Shown: piece after piece, positions 50,206 to 59,202 of the stretch | How positions within the stretch are numbered: position 1 is the stretch's first letter | Layout: each line of letters opens with the position of its first letter | NCBI RefSeq assembly: GCF_002091715.1 | Contig: NZ_BDAG01000010.1 | Span: 1-64,000 of the forward strand | Reading direction: 5' to 3' | DNA length: 64,000 bases | Origin: Pseudomonas migulae NBRC 103157 | Lineage (GTDB): Bacteria; Pseudomonadota; Gammaproteobacteria; Pseudomonadales; Pseudomonadaceae | Position numbers and translations under genes: made by a program | The notes under the pieces: model-generated | Told to the model about the DNA's origin: nothing | Databases searched by the model: none | Seen by the model: the letters and a program-made list of their open reading frames with translations, nothing else

Positions 50206-51201
50206 ATGGACGCACAAAGGGCAATCGCCGAGCTGGGCGTGCTGATTTATCCGGGCGCGCAGATGGCGGCGGTGCACGGGCTGACGGACTTGTTCGGGGT
50301 GGCGAACCGGATTGCCGCCGACTATCAGGCGGCGCAGTTGCCGCTGTTGCGGGTCAGCCATTGGCAGGTCGATGGCGATCAGGCGCCCAAGCGCGTCTAC
50401 GACAGCCATCCCGCGCCGGACGGTGCATTGGTGGCGGTGTTGATCCCGCCGTCGATTGCCGGTTTTTCCGAAGGACAGGCGCCGCAAGGCTTGCTGAGCT
50501 GGATTCGGCAGCAACACGCACAAGGTGCGACCCTTGGCGGCGTTTGCGTGGGCTCGATTCTATTGGCCGAAAGCGGTCTGCTCGACGGCCGCAGCGCTAC
50601 CACCCACTGGACCTCGGCCAAGGCCTTCGCCGAACGTTACCCGGCGATCAGACTCAAGGCTGATACACCCATCGTCGATGACGGCGACCTGATTACCACC
50701 GCCGGGTTAATGGCCTGGTCCGAGCTGGGTTTGCGTCTGGTCGACCGGCTGCTGGGGCCGAGCATCGCCACCGGCACGGCGCGTTTTCTGGTGGTGGAAC
50801 ACAGCGACAGCGCGAGCGAATGCGGCAGTAATTTTTCACCGATCCTCAGCCATGGCGACGCCTCGATTCTCAAGGTTCAGCACTGGCTGCAAAGCACGGG
50901 GGCGACGGATGTGTCGCTGACGGCGATGGCCGAACGGGCAGGGCTGGAAGAGCGCACGTTCCTGCGCCGATTCCGCGCCGCGACCGGGTTGAAACCCACC
51001 GAATACTGCCAGCACCTGCGGGTCGGCAAGGCTCGGGAAATGCTTGAATTCACCAACGGCACCATCGATCACATTGCCTGGACCGTGGGCTATCAGGACC
51101 CGAGTGCCTTTCGCGCGACGTTCAAGAAGATAACCGGGCTGGCGCCGAGTGATTATCGGTCTCGGTTTGGCGTGACGCCGACTGCCGCCATGGCTCGTTA
51201 G
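50206..51201 (+). CDS. GlxA-family transcriptional regulator (DJ-1/PfpI + AraC HTH)
   Basis: The 331-residue protein has an N-terminal DJ-1/PfpI-like domain (about 1-195, with the nucleophile-elbow-like GVCVGSILLAESGLLDG) and a C-terminal AraC DNA-binding domain (about 220-331) with two helix-turn-helix units, the second containing IDHIAWTVGYQDPSAFRATF. Members control catabolism of quaternary amines, arginine and other amides in Pseudomonas. The 101-base divergent gap to the cysteine hydrolase suggests it regulates that gene. The ATG at 50206 is chosen behind GGGGG. Confidence 0.9.
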   Translation: MDAQRAIAELGVLIYPGAQMAAVHGLTDLFGVANRIAADYQAAQLPLLRVSHWQVDGDQAPKRVYDSHPAPDGALVAVLIPPSIAGFSEGQAPQGLLSWIRQQHAQGATLGGVCVGSILLAESGLLDGRSATTHWTSAKAFAERYPAIRLKADTPIVDDGDLITTAGLMAWSELGLRLVDRLLGPSIATGTARFLVVEHSDSASECGSNFSPILSHGDASILKVQHWLQSTGATDVSLTAMAERAGLEERTFLRRFRAATGLKPTEYCQHLRVGKAREMLEFTNGTIDHIAWTVGYQDPSAFRATFKKITGLAPSDYRSRFGVTPTAAMAR

Positions 51202-51222
51202 CCAGAACGCCGCAGATCAAAA

Positions 51223-51312
51223 TGTGGGAGCGGGCTTGCTCGCGAAGGCGGCATGTCAGTCGACATTGATGCTGACTGACATGCCGCCTTCGCGAGCAAG
51301 CCCGCTCCCACA
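51223..51312. repeat. REPIN-like inverted pair, sister of the element at 49456
   Basis: The arms (51223-51261 and 51274-51312) are perfect complements. The outer part is the same as in the element at 49456, but the inner stem reads GGCATGTCAGT instead of GCCGGGTCAGT, and both arms carry the change. Total length is again 90 bp. Confidence 0.88.
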
Positions 51313-51504
51313 GTTGATCTGTGCAAGGCGAGAGTCGTGCAAAATGCCGGAACTGAAACAGGTGTCGTGCAGAATAAGACAGGCGTAGTGCTATCACCTT
51401 TTCAACAACTTCTTGATTTGCCGCTCATTTCACACCGGGTGCCATTGGCCTGATCTCTGCACCCCTACCACTACATTCATCTAGCGCCGATTGAAGGGGG
51501 ACGC
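51313..51504 (+). other. Non-coding region upstream of the DUF3182 gene
   Basis: These 192 bases follow the REPIN and precede the ATG at 51505. I see no coding frame, no clear -35/-10 pair and no strong hairpin. A GAAGGGGG ribosome binding site is just before the start. Confidence 0.4.
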
Positions 51505-52614
51505 ATGACCCCAACAAACCGCAAGAAGCTGGTAGTCGCCCATTCGGTGCGCCCCGACGCGCCACAACATGAAGTCGAAACCAACCGCGCGCTGGCCCGT
51601 TGGCTCGCGCTTATCCTCGGGCTCAAATTCGGTGGCAGTTACGATCCCGAACGGCACAGCGGTCGAGACCTTTATCTGTTGCCCACTCAAACCCTGGTCG
51701 GTGCCGCTGCCGCGCGACAGCTCGGAGTCAGCGGACCGGAGGATTTGTGGGGTGGCTACGTCGAGCATGATTTCATCTGCACCAAAGCCATCAGCCACGG
51801 CCTGCGCAACAAGAATGCCCATGCTCCGCAAGGTTGGTCGCCGCTGTTTTCCGAGCGGGTGCGCAGCGTGGTGCTCGATGGCTTCAGCGTGTTTTCCTTC
51901 GACGATGCGCGTCCTGCGGCGGAACACTTGCTGTACAGCGGCCCGATTCGCTTGAAGCCGATTCATGCCTGTGCCGGGCGGGGTCAGGAGGTGATCAAGA
52001 GCCTTGATCAGTTCGACGAAATCCTGGCCAGGCCCGAGGCCCAAACACTGTTCACCGAAGGCGTGGTTTTGGAACAGGACCTGACCGATGTGGTGACCCA
52101 CAGCGTCGGGCAAAGCTTCATCGGCGACAACGTGCTGAGCTATTGCGGTGATCAATACTTGACCAAAGACGCTCAGGGCGAGCAGGTTTACGGAGGGTCC
52201 AACCTGCTGGTGGTGCAGGGTGACTACGACGATCTGCTCAGGCTGGATCTGCCCGATGAGGTGCGATTGGCGATCCGGCAAGCCCAGGTGTTCGACAACG
52301 CCGCGAATGAGGCCTATCCCGGTTTCTACGCGTCGCGTCGCAACTACGACATCGCGCAAGGCCTGGACACTAACGGCCGGCAGCGCAGCGGTGTACTCGA
52401 ACAGTCCTGGCGCATGGGCGGCGCGAGCAGTGCGGAAGTGGCGGCGTTGCAGAGTTTCGTCAATCACCCGGGCATGCGCGCCATCCGCGTGTCTTCGGTG
52501 GAAACCTACGTCGATCAGGCGCTGCCGGCGGACGCCATCGAGGTGTACCGCGGGCCGGCGCAAAACAGTGAATTTCTTCTCAAGTACGTAACGGTCCATT
52601 CCTATGACGGCTAG
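51505..52614 (+). CDS. DUF3182 protein, possibly an ATP-grasp-like enzyme
   Basis: This 369-residue protein has no signal or membrane segment. I recognise it as the DUF3182 family of pseudomonads, which has no assigned function. Two stretches recall ATP-grasp enzymes: PIRLKPIHACAGRGQEVI near residues 150-167 (a KPxxGxxG-like nucleotide loop) and FTEGVVLEQDL near 188 (an acidic hinge before the second lobe). The C-terminal part has SYCGDQYLTKD and YGGSNLLVVQGD. It overlaps the alpha/beta hydrolase gene by 11 bases, so the two should work together. The ATP-grasp idea is inference. Confidence 0.8.
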   Translation: MTPTNRKKLVVAHSVRPDAPQHEVETNRALARWLALILGLKFGGSYDPERHSGRDLYLLPTQTLVGAAAARQLGVSGPEDLWGGYVEHDFICTKAISHGLRNKNAHAPQGWSPLFSERVRSVVLDGFSVFSFDDARPAAEHLLYSGPIRLKPIHACAGRGQEVIKSLDQFDEILARPEAQTLFTEGVVLEQDLTDVVTHSVGQSFIGDNVLSYCGDQYLTKDAQGEQVYGGSNLLVVQGDYDDLLRLDLPDEVRLAIRQAQVFDNAANEAYPGFYASRRNYDIAQGLDTNGRQRSGVLEQSWRMGGASSAEVAALQSFVNHPGMRAIRVSSVETYVDQALPADAIEVYRGPAQNSEFLLKYVTVHSYDG

Positions 52615-53362
52615 AAGCGAAACCATTCAGATCGACATCGACGATGAACAGATGAGCGGGACTTTTCTCAGCCCCAAATCGAAAGTCCCCGGCGTGCTCT
52701 TCGTGCACGGCTGGGGTGGCAGCCAGGAACGCGACCTTGAGCGGGCAAAAGGCATCGCCGGTCTAGGCTGCGTGTGCCTGACGTTCGACTTGCGCGGGCA
52801 CACCGGCGGGACCGGCATTCCGCTGACGCGGGTCTCCCGCGAAGACAACCTGCGCGACCTGCTGGCGGCATACGACCGATTGCTCGCGCACCCGGCGCTC
52901 GATACCTCGGCGATTGCCGTGGTCGGCACCAGTTATGGCGGTTACCTGGCGTCGATCCTGACTTCCTTGCGGCCGGTACGCTGGCTGGCGCTGCGGGTGC
53001 CGGCGCTGTATCGCGACGAGCAATGGCATACGCCCAAGCGCGATCTGGACAAGATGGATTTGCGTGATTACCGCAGCACGCTGGTTCGTGCCGACAGCAA
53101 TCGCGCGTTGCACGCCTGTTCGCAATTTACCGGGGATGTGCTGTTGGTGGAGTCTGAGAACGACGACTACGTGCCACACGCGACGATCATGAGCTACCGC
53201 GCCGCGTGCCAGCAGACGCATTCGCTGACGCACCGCATTATCGACGGTGCCGATCACGCATTGAGCGAGCCGGTTTCGCAACAGGCGTACACCTCGATTC
53301 TGGTGGACTGGATTACCGAGATGGTGGTGGGTGAGCGGTTGAGTATTATCCAGTCGACATGA
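52604..53362 (+). CDS. Alpha/beta hydrolase
   Basis: The 252-residue protein has the alpha/beta hydrolase fold: FVHGWGGSQ for the oxyanion loop (about 33-41), the nucleophile elbow GTSYGGYL near residue 108, an acid in ESENDDYVPH near 185, and the histidine in IIDGADHALSEP near 220. It looks like a dienelactone hydrolase or acyl-peptidase-like esterase and has no signal peptide. The start ATG lies 11 bases inside the DUF3182 gene in another frame, so it is translationally coupled. Substrate unknown. Confidence 0.9.
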   Translation: MTARSETIQIDIDDEQMSGTFLSPKSKVPGVLFVHGWGGSQERDLERAKGIAGLGCVCLTFDLRGHTGGTGIPLTRVSREDNLRDLLAAYDRLLAHPALDTSAIAVVGTSYGGYLASILTSLRPVRWLALRVPALYRDEQWHTPKRDLDKMDLRDYRSTLVRADSNRALHACSQFTGDVLLVESENDDYVPHATIMSYRAACQQTHSLTHRIIDGADHALSEPVSQQAYTSILVDWITEMVVGERLSIIQST

Positions 53363-53386
53363 GATTTGCAGTGTTCTCGAGATCAT

Positions 53387-53448
53387 TCGCGAGCAAGCCC
53401 GCTCCCACATTGCAATGCGGTCTAATGTGGGCGCGGGCTTGCTCGCGA
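53387..53448. repeat. REP pair in tail-to-tail orientation
   Basis: TCGCGAGCAAGCCCGCTCCCACATT at 53387-53411 is mirrored by AATGTGGGCGCGGGCTTGCTCGCGA (53424-53448) with a single mismatch (CTC/GCG). The outer and inner sides are reversed relative to the other pairs. It lies between the convergent hydrolase and ybhN genes and may also end transcription. Confidence 0.82.
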
Positions 53449-53470
53449 TAGCGTTTTCAAAGGCACCCAA

Positions 53471-54472
53471 TCACTTGGGCTTTTTCGCAATCCGCAGCGA
53501 CTTGGCCTTGGCCTCGACAATCAGATACATCACCAACGTAATCAGCAACGGCAAGATAAAATAAATCGCCCGATACGCCAGCAACCCCGCCACCAGGCTC
53601 CCCCGCGAAACTTCATGCTGCAGCAATGCCACAAACACCGCTTCCAGCACCCCGAGCCCTGCCGGAATGTGGGTGATGACCCCGGCGATGGCGCTGATCA
53701 GCAACACCCCGAGTACCAGCGGATAATCCAGTTTGCTCGGCAGCAAGGTGAAAATCACCGCCGCCATCAGCGACCAGTTCAGTGCGCCGAGACACAGTTG
53801 CAGGATCGCCATGCGCAAGGAAGGCAGGTTGATTTCCACGCCCCGAATGGCCCACTCGCGCCGCGTGGAAAACCGACACGCCGCCAGATAACCCGCGCTC
53901 ACCAGCAATAATAAAATCCCCACACCTTGCAGCGCGTCAGTGCTGAGTTTCCAACCGGGCGGCATGCGCACCAGGCCGCTGCTGAATACCGCGCCGGCAA
54001 TCACCATGTAGCCGAACCAGTTCGTCGCCAGGCTCAGGCCGAGGATTTTCGCGATGTTGCTTTTGCTCACGCCGAGTCGCGAATACAGACGATAACGCAT
54101 GGCGATGCCACCGACCCAGGCGCTGAGATTGAGGTTGAACGCGTAGCTGATGATGCCCACCGGCAGGATCTGCTTCCAGGTCAGGTCCTGACGAATGTAG
54201 GTGCGGCCGATCAGGTCGAAGCAGGCGTACACCAGAAAACTCACCAGCGTCAGCCCGGAGGCAATGATCAGCGTGCGCACCTTGAAGTCGGCAAGGTTGT
54301 CGAACACCTCGCTCCATTCGATGCGCTGGGCCAGCATCGTGAAGAGCACGATCAGCGCCAGGAAAAACACCATCGTCAGCGGTTTTTTCCAGCGGCTCCA
54401 GCGTGATTTTTTTATCGAGTCGGGTGTCGGGCTGTCGGCGTGAGGCGCCGGGTGCGCTTCAACGCGGTTCAT
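53471..54472 (-). CDS. ybhN: YbhN-family membrane protein (lysylphosphatidylglycerol synthase TM-like)
   Basis: The 333-residue protein has about eight predicted membrane helices and the family landmark NLNLSAWVGGIAMRYRLYSR near residue 115 and THIPAGLGVLEAVFVALL near 270. It resembles the flippase half of MprF proteins and E. coli YbhN, and probably moves or senses a phospholipid. The ATG at 54472 has GGAGGCG eight bases upstream and is preferred over one five codons earlier. The start overlaps the clsB gene by 14 bases. Confidence 0.9.
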   Translation of the reverse strand: MNRVEAHPAPHADSPTPDSIKKSRWSRWKKPLTMVFFLALIVLFTMLAQRIEWSEVFDNLADFKVRTLIIASGLTLVSFLVYACFDLIGRTYIRQDLTWKQILPVGIISYAFNLNLSAWVGGIAMRYRLYSRLGVSKSNIAKILGLSLATNWFGYMVIAGAVFSSGLVRMPPGWKLSTDALQGVGILLLLVSAGYLAACRFSTRREWAIRGVEINLPSLRMAILQLCLGALNWSLMAAVIFTLLPSKLDYPLVLGVLLISAIAGVITHIPAGLGVLEAVFVALLQHEVSRGSLVAGLLAYRAIYFILPLLITLVMYLIVEAKAKSLRIAKKPK

Positions 54473-55754
54473 GATGGTCGCCTCCATCGAGGTGGGTGAA
54501 GGGTTTCAGGCGCGGCTTGTGTGCCGGCAGCCAGCCGGCCCACGCCGGGAAGTGCCGCAGAAAGTGAAACACCAGGAAACCGACGGTCATGTGCCAGACC
54601 CGTCCGCGCGGGGATTTGTCCGCACACATGGCTTTGCAGTGGTTGTTGCTCAGCGTTTCGAGGCGTTCGAACAAGTCGCGGTTGAAGGCACGATCGCGGA
54701 TCAGCACATTGGCTTCCAGGTTCATCGACAGGCTCAGCGGGTCGAGGTTGCTCGACCCGACGGTGCTCCAGTCCTCGTCCACCAGCGCGACTTTGCCGTG
54801 CAGCGGGCGCTCGCAATATTCATGAATCTGCACTCCGGCCTTGAGCAGGTAGTCATAAGTCATGCGCGCCGCCAGTTTGGCCACCATCATGTCCGGCTGA
54901 CCTTGCAGAATCAGCCGCACCTCGACGCCACGGCGGGCGGCGTTGCGTATCTCGCGCAGCAGGCGATACCCGGGAAAGAAGTAAGCATTGGCGATGACTA
55001 CGCGACGCTGGGCGCTGCGCAGGACTTGTCGATAAACCTCTTCGATATCGGTCTGGTGATCGCCGTTGTCGCGGTACACCAAGCGAACCTGGCCATCGTG
55101 ATCGCTGAAAGCCAGTTCCGAACGCCGCTGCCGCCTTCGTTGCCACCAGTATTTGGCCCGCGCCGGACGACCACTTTGCAGCAGGGCGAAGTGATGAATG
55201 TCGGCCACCGCCGGGCCTTGCACTTCAACCGAGTAATCCTGCTTGGCCTCGGGGCCGAAGTCGGCCAGATGGTCAGCGGAAAAGTTGATCCCGCCGATGA
55301 ACGCGATCGTGCCGTCGACCACCACGATCTTGCGGTGCAGGCGCCGAAACCAATTGGTGCGAATGCCGAGCCGTTTCGGCGCCGGGTCAAATATCTGAAT
55401 GCGCACGCCGGCCTCGCTCAATGCGGCGAGATAGCCGGTGGTCAACTCGCCGCAGCCAAAACCGTCGAGGCTGGCGGTGACCCGCACGCCGCGTTGCGCC
55501 GCTTCGATCAGCACTTGCTGCAGTTCGTTGCCAACCTTGTCCTCGAACACGATGAAGGTTTCCAGGAGGATTTCAGTCTTGGCCTGGCGCATGGCCTCGA
55601 ACACCCGCGGAAAATATGCTTCGCCATTCTCCAGCAGTTCCACCAGGTTGTTGCCCTGCCAGCCGTACTGGACGTCGACCGCGCCGGGCTCACGGATCGG
55701 CGGGTTGGTGGACACGTGTTCCACGGTGCTTTTCTCCATCGGAGCGCTGCTCAT
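54459..55754 (-). CDS. clsB: Cardiolipin synthase B-type phospholipase D family protein
   Basis: The 431-residue protein has two HKD motifs: [20 protein letters not shown] near residue 145 and [20 protein letters not shown] near 325, each with HxKxxxxD and the following GG/GSxN. It lacks the N-terminal membrane helices of ClsA, so it is the ClsB (YbhO) type, which makes cardiolipin from two phosphatidylglycerols or transfers phosphatidyl groups. The ATG at 55754 overlaps the upstream gene stop (ATGA). The order ybhP-clsB-ybhN is that of E. coli. Confidence 0.93.
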   Translation of the reverse strand: MSSAPMEKSTVEHVSTNPPIREPGAVDVQYGWQGNNLVELLENGEAYFPRVFEAMRQAKTEILLETFIVFEDKVGNELQQVLIEAAQRGVRVTASLDGFGCGELTTGYLAALSEAGVRIQIFDPAPKRLGIRTNWFRRLHRKIVVVDGTIAFIGGINFSADHLADFGPEAKQDYSVEVQGPAVADIHHFALLQSGRPARAKYWWQRRRQRRSELAFSDHDGQVRLVYRDNGDHQTDIEEVYRQVLRSAQRRVVIANAYFFPGYRLLREIRNAARRGVEVRLILQGQPDMMVAKLAARMTYDYLLKAGVQIHEYCERPLHGKVALVDEDWSTVGSSNLDPLSLSMNLEANVLIRDRAFNRDLFERLETLSNNHCKAMCADKSPRGRVWHMTVGFLVFHFLRHFPAWAGWLPAHKPRLKPFTHLDGGDHHEPR

Positions 55755-56548
55755 AGCTCGATCTCCACCGATAGCGGTGCGTGGTCGGAAAGGTGCGACC
55801 AAGGCCGCGTCGCCAGGACTTTCGGGTGGCTGGCCTTGAGGTTGCGCACGTAGATGCGGTCCAGGCGCAAGGCCGGCAAGCGGGCCGGAAAACTGCGCGC
55901 CGGTTTGCCGTGGTGTTCGGCAAACACCTCGCGCAAACCACAAGGCTTGAGCAGTGCATCGGCGCGCTGGCGCCAGTCGTTGAAGTCGCCGGCGACGATC
56001 ACCGGTGCAGCGCTCGGTAACTCTTCGAGACGCTGGGCCAGCAGCTTCAGCTGTTCATTGCGATGGGTTTCGCGCAGCCCCAGATGGACGCAAATGGCGT
56101 GCACTTCCGGGCCGTCGCCGGGCAGGCGCAATACGCAATGCAGGATGCCGCGGTTCTCGTGTCCGCTGATGGACACGTCGAGATTGTCGTGGCGAATGAT
56201 CTGGAATTTCGACAGCAGCGCATTGCCGTGATCGCCCTCCGGGTACACCGCGTTGCGTCCGTAGGCGAATTGCGGCCACAGCGTGTCGGCGAGAAACTCG
56301 TACTGCGGCATCGTCGGCCAGTTGCTATAGCGCCGAGGGTGATGTTCGTGGGTACCGTGGACTTCCTGTAAAAACACCACGTCGGCGGATACGCTGCGCA
56401 CCGCTTCACGCAGTTCCGGCAGGATAAAACGCCGGTTGAACGCGGTAAAACCCTTGTGCGTGTTGACCGTCAGCACAGTGAAACGGCGCGCAGCGGCCAT
56501 GGCTGGCGGTTGATCATCGGCGGCATTGAACGGCTCGGGCCCATTCAT
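55751..56548 (-). CDS. ybhP: Endonuclease/exonuclease/phosphatase family protein (YbhP type)
   Basis: The 265-residue protein has the DNase I-like fold motifs: [12 protein letters not shown] near residue 27, [12 protein letters not shown] near 59, [13 protein letters not shown] near 155, VAGDFNDWR near 185 and the final [12 protein letters not shown]. These hold metal and the catalytic histidine. No signal peptide is seen. Family members cleave phosphodiesters or phosphoinositides; with clsB beside it, a lipid head-group substrate is plausible. Start and stop overlap both neighbours by four bases. Confidence 0.9.
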   Translation of the reverse strand: MNGPEPFNAADDQPPAMAAARRFTVLTVNTHKGFTAFNRRFILPELREAVRSVSADVVFLQEVHGTHEHHPRRYSNWPTMPQYEFLADTLWPQFAYGRNAVYPEGDHGNALLSKFQIIRHDNLDVSISGHENRGILHCVLRLPGDGPEVHAICVHLGLRETHRNEQLKLLAQRLEELPSAAPVIVAGDFNDWRQRADALLKPCGLREVFAEHHGKPARSFPARLPALRLDRIYVRNLKASHPKVLATRPWSHLSDHAPLSVEIEL

Positions 56549-57471
56549 GGCAGCACCCCTTCGGCAGCAGGCACGCCGGGGGTGGTGGCGAGGCGCTTGT
56601 CGAGATGAAAATATTCGAGCAAGCGACGGGCATCGAAGGGGGCGCGGACCTTGATGTCATTGTCGAAATAGCAAAACACTTCCCGGGATTTGCGCGCCTT
56701 GGGCTTTTGCCGCGGTGCGATCAGTTGCGGGTCCGAGGGTTGTCGGCCGTGGTTCCAGGCGTCGATCCGCTCGCCCCAGCGTTCCAGCGCTTGGGCGGTG
56801 TAACCGCTGGCATAGAGTTCTTCGGCGCCGTGCAGGCGCAGGTAGACGAAGTCGGCGGTGATGTCTTTGCGATACGGCCATTTTCCGGCAGTGTCAGCGA
56901 TCACCAGGGCGACGTTGTGGCGTTTGAGCAGGCGCACAAACGCCGGGTCGACGAACGTGTCGTTTCTGATCTCGACGGCATGACGCAGTGGCTTTTTCTT
57001 GTACGCCTTCATGCTGGCGTGACCCTTCACATGCGAATCATGCTGGCGGGCGAGGCTGGCCGCTTCTTCAGTGTCGCGGGGCAATTGTTCTAGAAAGTGT
57101 TCGAACAGCTCGGCGTCGAATTTGAAGCTGGGCGGGAATTGCCAGAGGACAGGGCCGAGTTTTTCCTTGAGTTCCAATACCCCTGAGGCAAAGAAATTCG
57201 CCAGGGGTTTGTGGATATCCCGCAGGCGTTTGATGTGGGTGATGAAGCGCGGGGCTTTGATGCTGAAGACGAAGTCTGCCGGGGTTTCGTCGTACCACTC
57301 AGCGTAACGTTCGGGCCGTTGCAGGGCGTAAAACGATCCATTGATTTCGATGCTGTTGACCGCCCGTGACGCGAACTGCAATTCGCGCTTCTGGGTCAGC
57401 CCCTTCGGGTAGAAATCCCCCCGCCAGGGTGTGTAGCGCCAGCCTGAAATACCAATGTGGATCGCCGCCAT
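56545..57471 (-). CDS. DUF72 family protein
   Basis: The 308-residue protein has the TIM-barrel-like DUF72 core: [18 protein letters not shown] at the start, [17 protein letters not shown] near residue 40, [15 protein letters not shown] near 70, [13 protein letters not shown] near 107 and AVEIRNDTF near 165. Function is unknown. The ATG at 57471 has GGGAGGCG before it; the longer frame adds 19 non-conserved residues. It is first in the four-gene coupled operon with ybhP, clsB and ybhN. Confidence 0.9.
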   Translation of the reverse strand: MAAIHIGISGWRYTPWRGDFYPKGLTQKRELQFASRAVNSIEINGSFYALQRPERYAEWYDETPADFVFSIKAPRFITHIKRLRDIHKPLANFFASGVLELKEKLGPVLWQFPPSFKFDAELFEHFLEQLPRDTEEAASLARQHDSHVKGHASMKAYKKKPLRHAVEIRNDTFVDPAFVRLLKRHNVALVIADTAGKWPYRKDITADFVYLRLHGAEELYASGYTAQALERWGERIDAWNHGRQPSDPQLIAPRQKPKARKSREVFCYFDNDIKVRAPFDARRLLEYFHLDKRLATTPGVPAAEGVLP

Positions 57472-57585
57472 ATCGCCTCCCGCCTGATGGTCCCCGGTTG
57501 CCCCTGTCTTTTGATGACTGCGGGGCAAGCGAGAAAGTTTCGACGGGGCTACGGACGGTGCACAGCTTGAATAGACACACAGACC

Positions 57586-57674
57586 TGCAGGAGCCGGCTT
57601 GCTGGCGATAGCGATGGCACATTCAACATCTATGTGACTGACACACCGCTATCGCCAGCAAGCCGGCTCCTGCA
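57586..57674. repeat. REP inverted pair (TGCAGGAGCCGGCTTGCTGGCGATAGCG class)
   Basis: The 28-bp arms at 57586-57613 and 57647-57674 are perfect complements. The centre contains ATTCAACATCTATGTGACTG, related to the loop of the elements at 49456 and 51223. It lies in the 210-base gap between the MFS gene stop and the DUF72 start; no clear promoter for the DUF72 operon was identified in the gap. Confidence 0.86.
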
Positions 57675-57681
57675 GGGGGAC

Positions 57682-58893
57682 TCAGTGGCCGGCGACGACG
57701 CGGGTCGAGCCTTCAGCCGGCTCGGCGTACACCGGGCCCAGACGATCAAGACGACCGCTCCACGCGGTCAGCGCCAGCGCCACCAGCACCACCAGACCAC
57801 CAATCCACGCGGTGTGGATCAGGCCCATGTGAGCGACGATCAAACCACCGCCCCACGCGCCACCGGCAATGCCGAGGTTGAACGCAGCGATGTTCAGCCC
57901 CGACGCCACGTCCACCGCCTGCGGCGTGTGATGTTCGGCCTGACGCACCACATACACCTGCAAGCCCGGCACGTTGCCGAAAGCAACCGCGCCCCAGACC
58001 AGCACGGTGGCCAGCGCCAACCATGGGTTACCGGCGGTGAAGGTCAGCACGAACAACACGGCGGCGAGCAGGGCGAAGATGATTTTCAGGGCGCTGATCG
58101 GACCGCGTTTGTCGGCCAGTTTACCGCCCCAGATGTTGCCGACCGCCACCGAGATGCCATAGACCAGCAACACCAGGCTGACAGTGCTGGCGCTGAAACC
58201 GGAGATGTCCTGAAGAATCGGCGCCAGGAACGTAAACGCAATGAACGAGCCGCCGTAACCGACCGCTGTCATCGCATACACCAGCAGCAGACGCGGTTGC
58301 TTGAGCACCTGCAATTGCTGCAATAGCGAAGCCGGTTTGCTGTGGGCGATGTTCTTCGGCACGTAGAGCAGGCTGCCGACGAAGGCGATCACACCCAGTG
58401 CAGAGACGGCGAGGAAGGTTTCACGCCAGCCGAAATGCTGACCGATGAACGTCCCCAGCGGCACGCCGGTGACCAGCGCGACCGTCAGGCCGGTGAACAT
58501 GATCGCAATCGCGCTGGCGGCTTTTTCCTTCGGCACCAGGCTGGTGGCGATGGTCGAGCCGATCGAGAAAAACACCCCGTGGGCCAGGCCAGTGACGATT
58601 CGCGCAATGATCAGCGATTCGTAACTCGGCGCTTTCCAGGCCAGCAGGTTGCCGAGGGTGAACAGCACCATCAGCGACAACAACAGCAGTTTGCGCGGGA
58701 CCTTGCCGGTGAGGGCGGTCAGCACCGGGGCGCCGATGGCAACGCCCAGGGCGTAGAGGCTGACCAGCAGGCCGGCGGACGGCAGGCTGACGCCGAGGTC
58801 GGCGCCTATGGTGGGTAACAGGCCAACGATGACGAACTCGGTCGTCCCGATGGCAAAGGCGCTGAGGGTCAGCGCGAGCAAGGCAATGGGCAT
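57682..58893 (-). CDS. MFS sugar/drug efflux transporter (AraJ/YdhP-like)
   Basis: The 403-residue protein has 12 predicted membrane helices. It starts MPIALLALTLSAFAIGTTEF, the hallmark of the AraJ/NepI-like DHA1 exporters, and has a motif A-like LTGKVPRKLLLLS after helix 2. The second half contains GGKLADKRGPISALK. The ATG at 58893 follows GGAG; the longer frame adds 26 residues through the operator region. Substrate unknown; arabinose, purines or drugs are typical for relatives. It is divergent from the mscS gene. Confidence 0.9.
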   Translation of the reverse strand: MPIALLALTLSAFAIGTTEFVIVGLLPTIGADLGVSLPSAGLLVSLYALGVAIGAPVLTALTGKVPRKLLLLSLMVLFTLGNLLAWKAPSYESLIIARIVTGLAHGVFFSIGSTIATSLVPKEKAASAIAIMFTGLTVALVTGVPLGTFIGQHFGWRETFLAVSALGVIAFVGSLLYVPKNIAHSKPASLLQQLQVLKQPRLLLVYAMTAVGYGGSFIAFTFLAPILQDISGFSASTVSLVLLVYGISVAVGNIWGGKLADKRGPISALKIIFALLAAVLFVLTFTAGNPWLALATVLVWGAVAFGNVPGLQVYVVRQAEHHTPQAVDVASGLNIAAFNLGIAGGAWGGGLIVAHMGLIHTAWIGGLVVLVALALTAWSGRLDRLGPVYAEPAEGSTRVVAGH

Positions 58894-59202
58894 GGCTGCA
58901 ACTCCGGTGGATTGATTGATGGAGCGCAGTGTCCGGGTTTGGGTTGTGCGGAAAAATAGAGGGGTGGGCATTTGATATTTGCCTTAGGCGCAAATATCGC
59001 CTCCGAGCGAACACGCAGTCCTTTGTAGGAGCCGGCTTGCTGGCGAAGGTGGCCACCAATGCACCGCCGTTCTTGAGGGACTCATCGCCAGCAAGCCGGC
59101 TCCTACAAGGTTGAGTGTCAGAGGAAATCGGGGTGAAAACCGAACTTGCCGGGCATTTGCCAATCAGTTCCTTACAGACCCTTTTCAAGGAGCTCCCCCG
59201 TT
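58894..59202. promoter_or_regulatory. Divergent intergenic region with a candidate operator
   Basis: This 309-base gap separates the MFS gene (minus) from the mscS gene (plus). It holds GATATTTGC (58974-58982) and GCAAATATC (58990-58998), a 9-bp inverted repeat with a 7-base centre, 81 bases upstream of the MFS start. The core TTTGC-N7-GCAAA has the T-N11-A form that LysR-type regulators favour. A REP pair follows at 59023-59108. Confidence 0.5.
59023..59108. repeat. REP inverted pair (TTGTAGGAGCCGGCTTGCTGGCGA class)
   Basis: TTGTAGGAGCCGGCTTGCTG with CGA after it (59023 onward) is mirrored by TCGCCAGCAAGCC and GGCTCCTACAA ending at 59108. The arms are perfect for about 23-24 bp; the centre is unpaired. 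Confidence 0.84.

Noticed and set aside
49456..51312. A CRISPR array or transposon ends formed by the repeated inverted sequences
   Set aside because: The copies are single hairpins with symmetric arms, not direct repeats with spacers, there is no transposase or cas gene, and they match the REP/REPIN pattern of pseudomonads.
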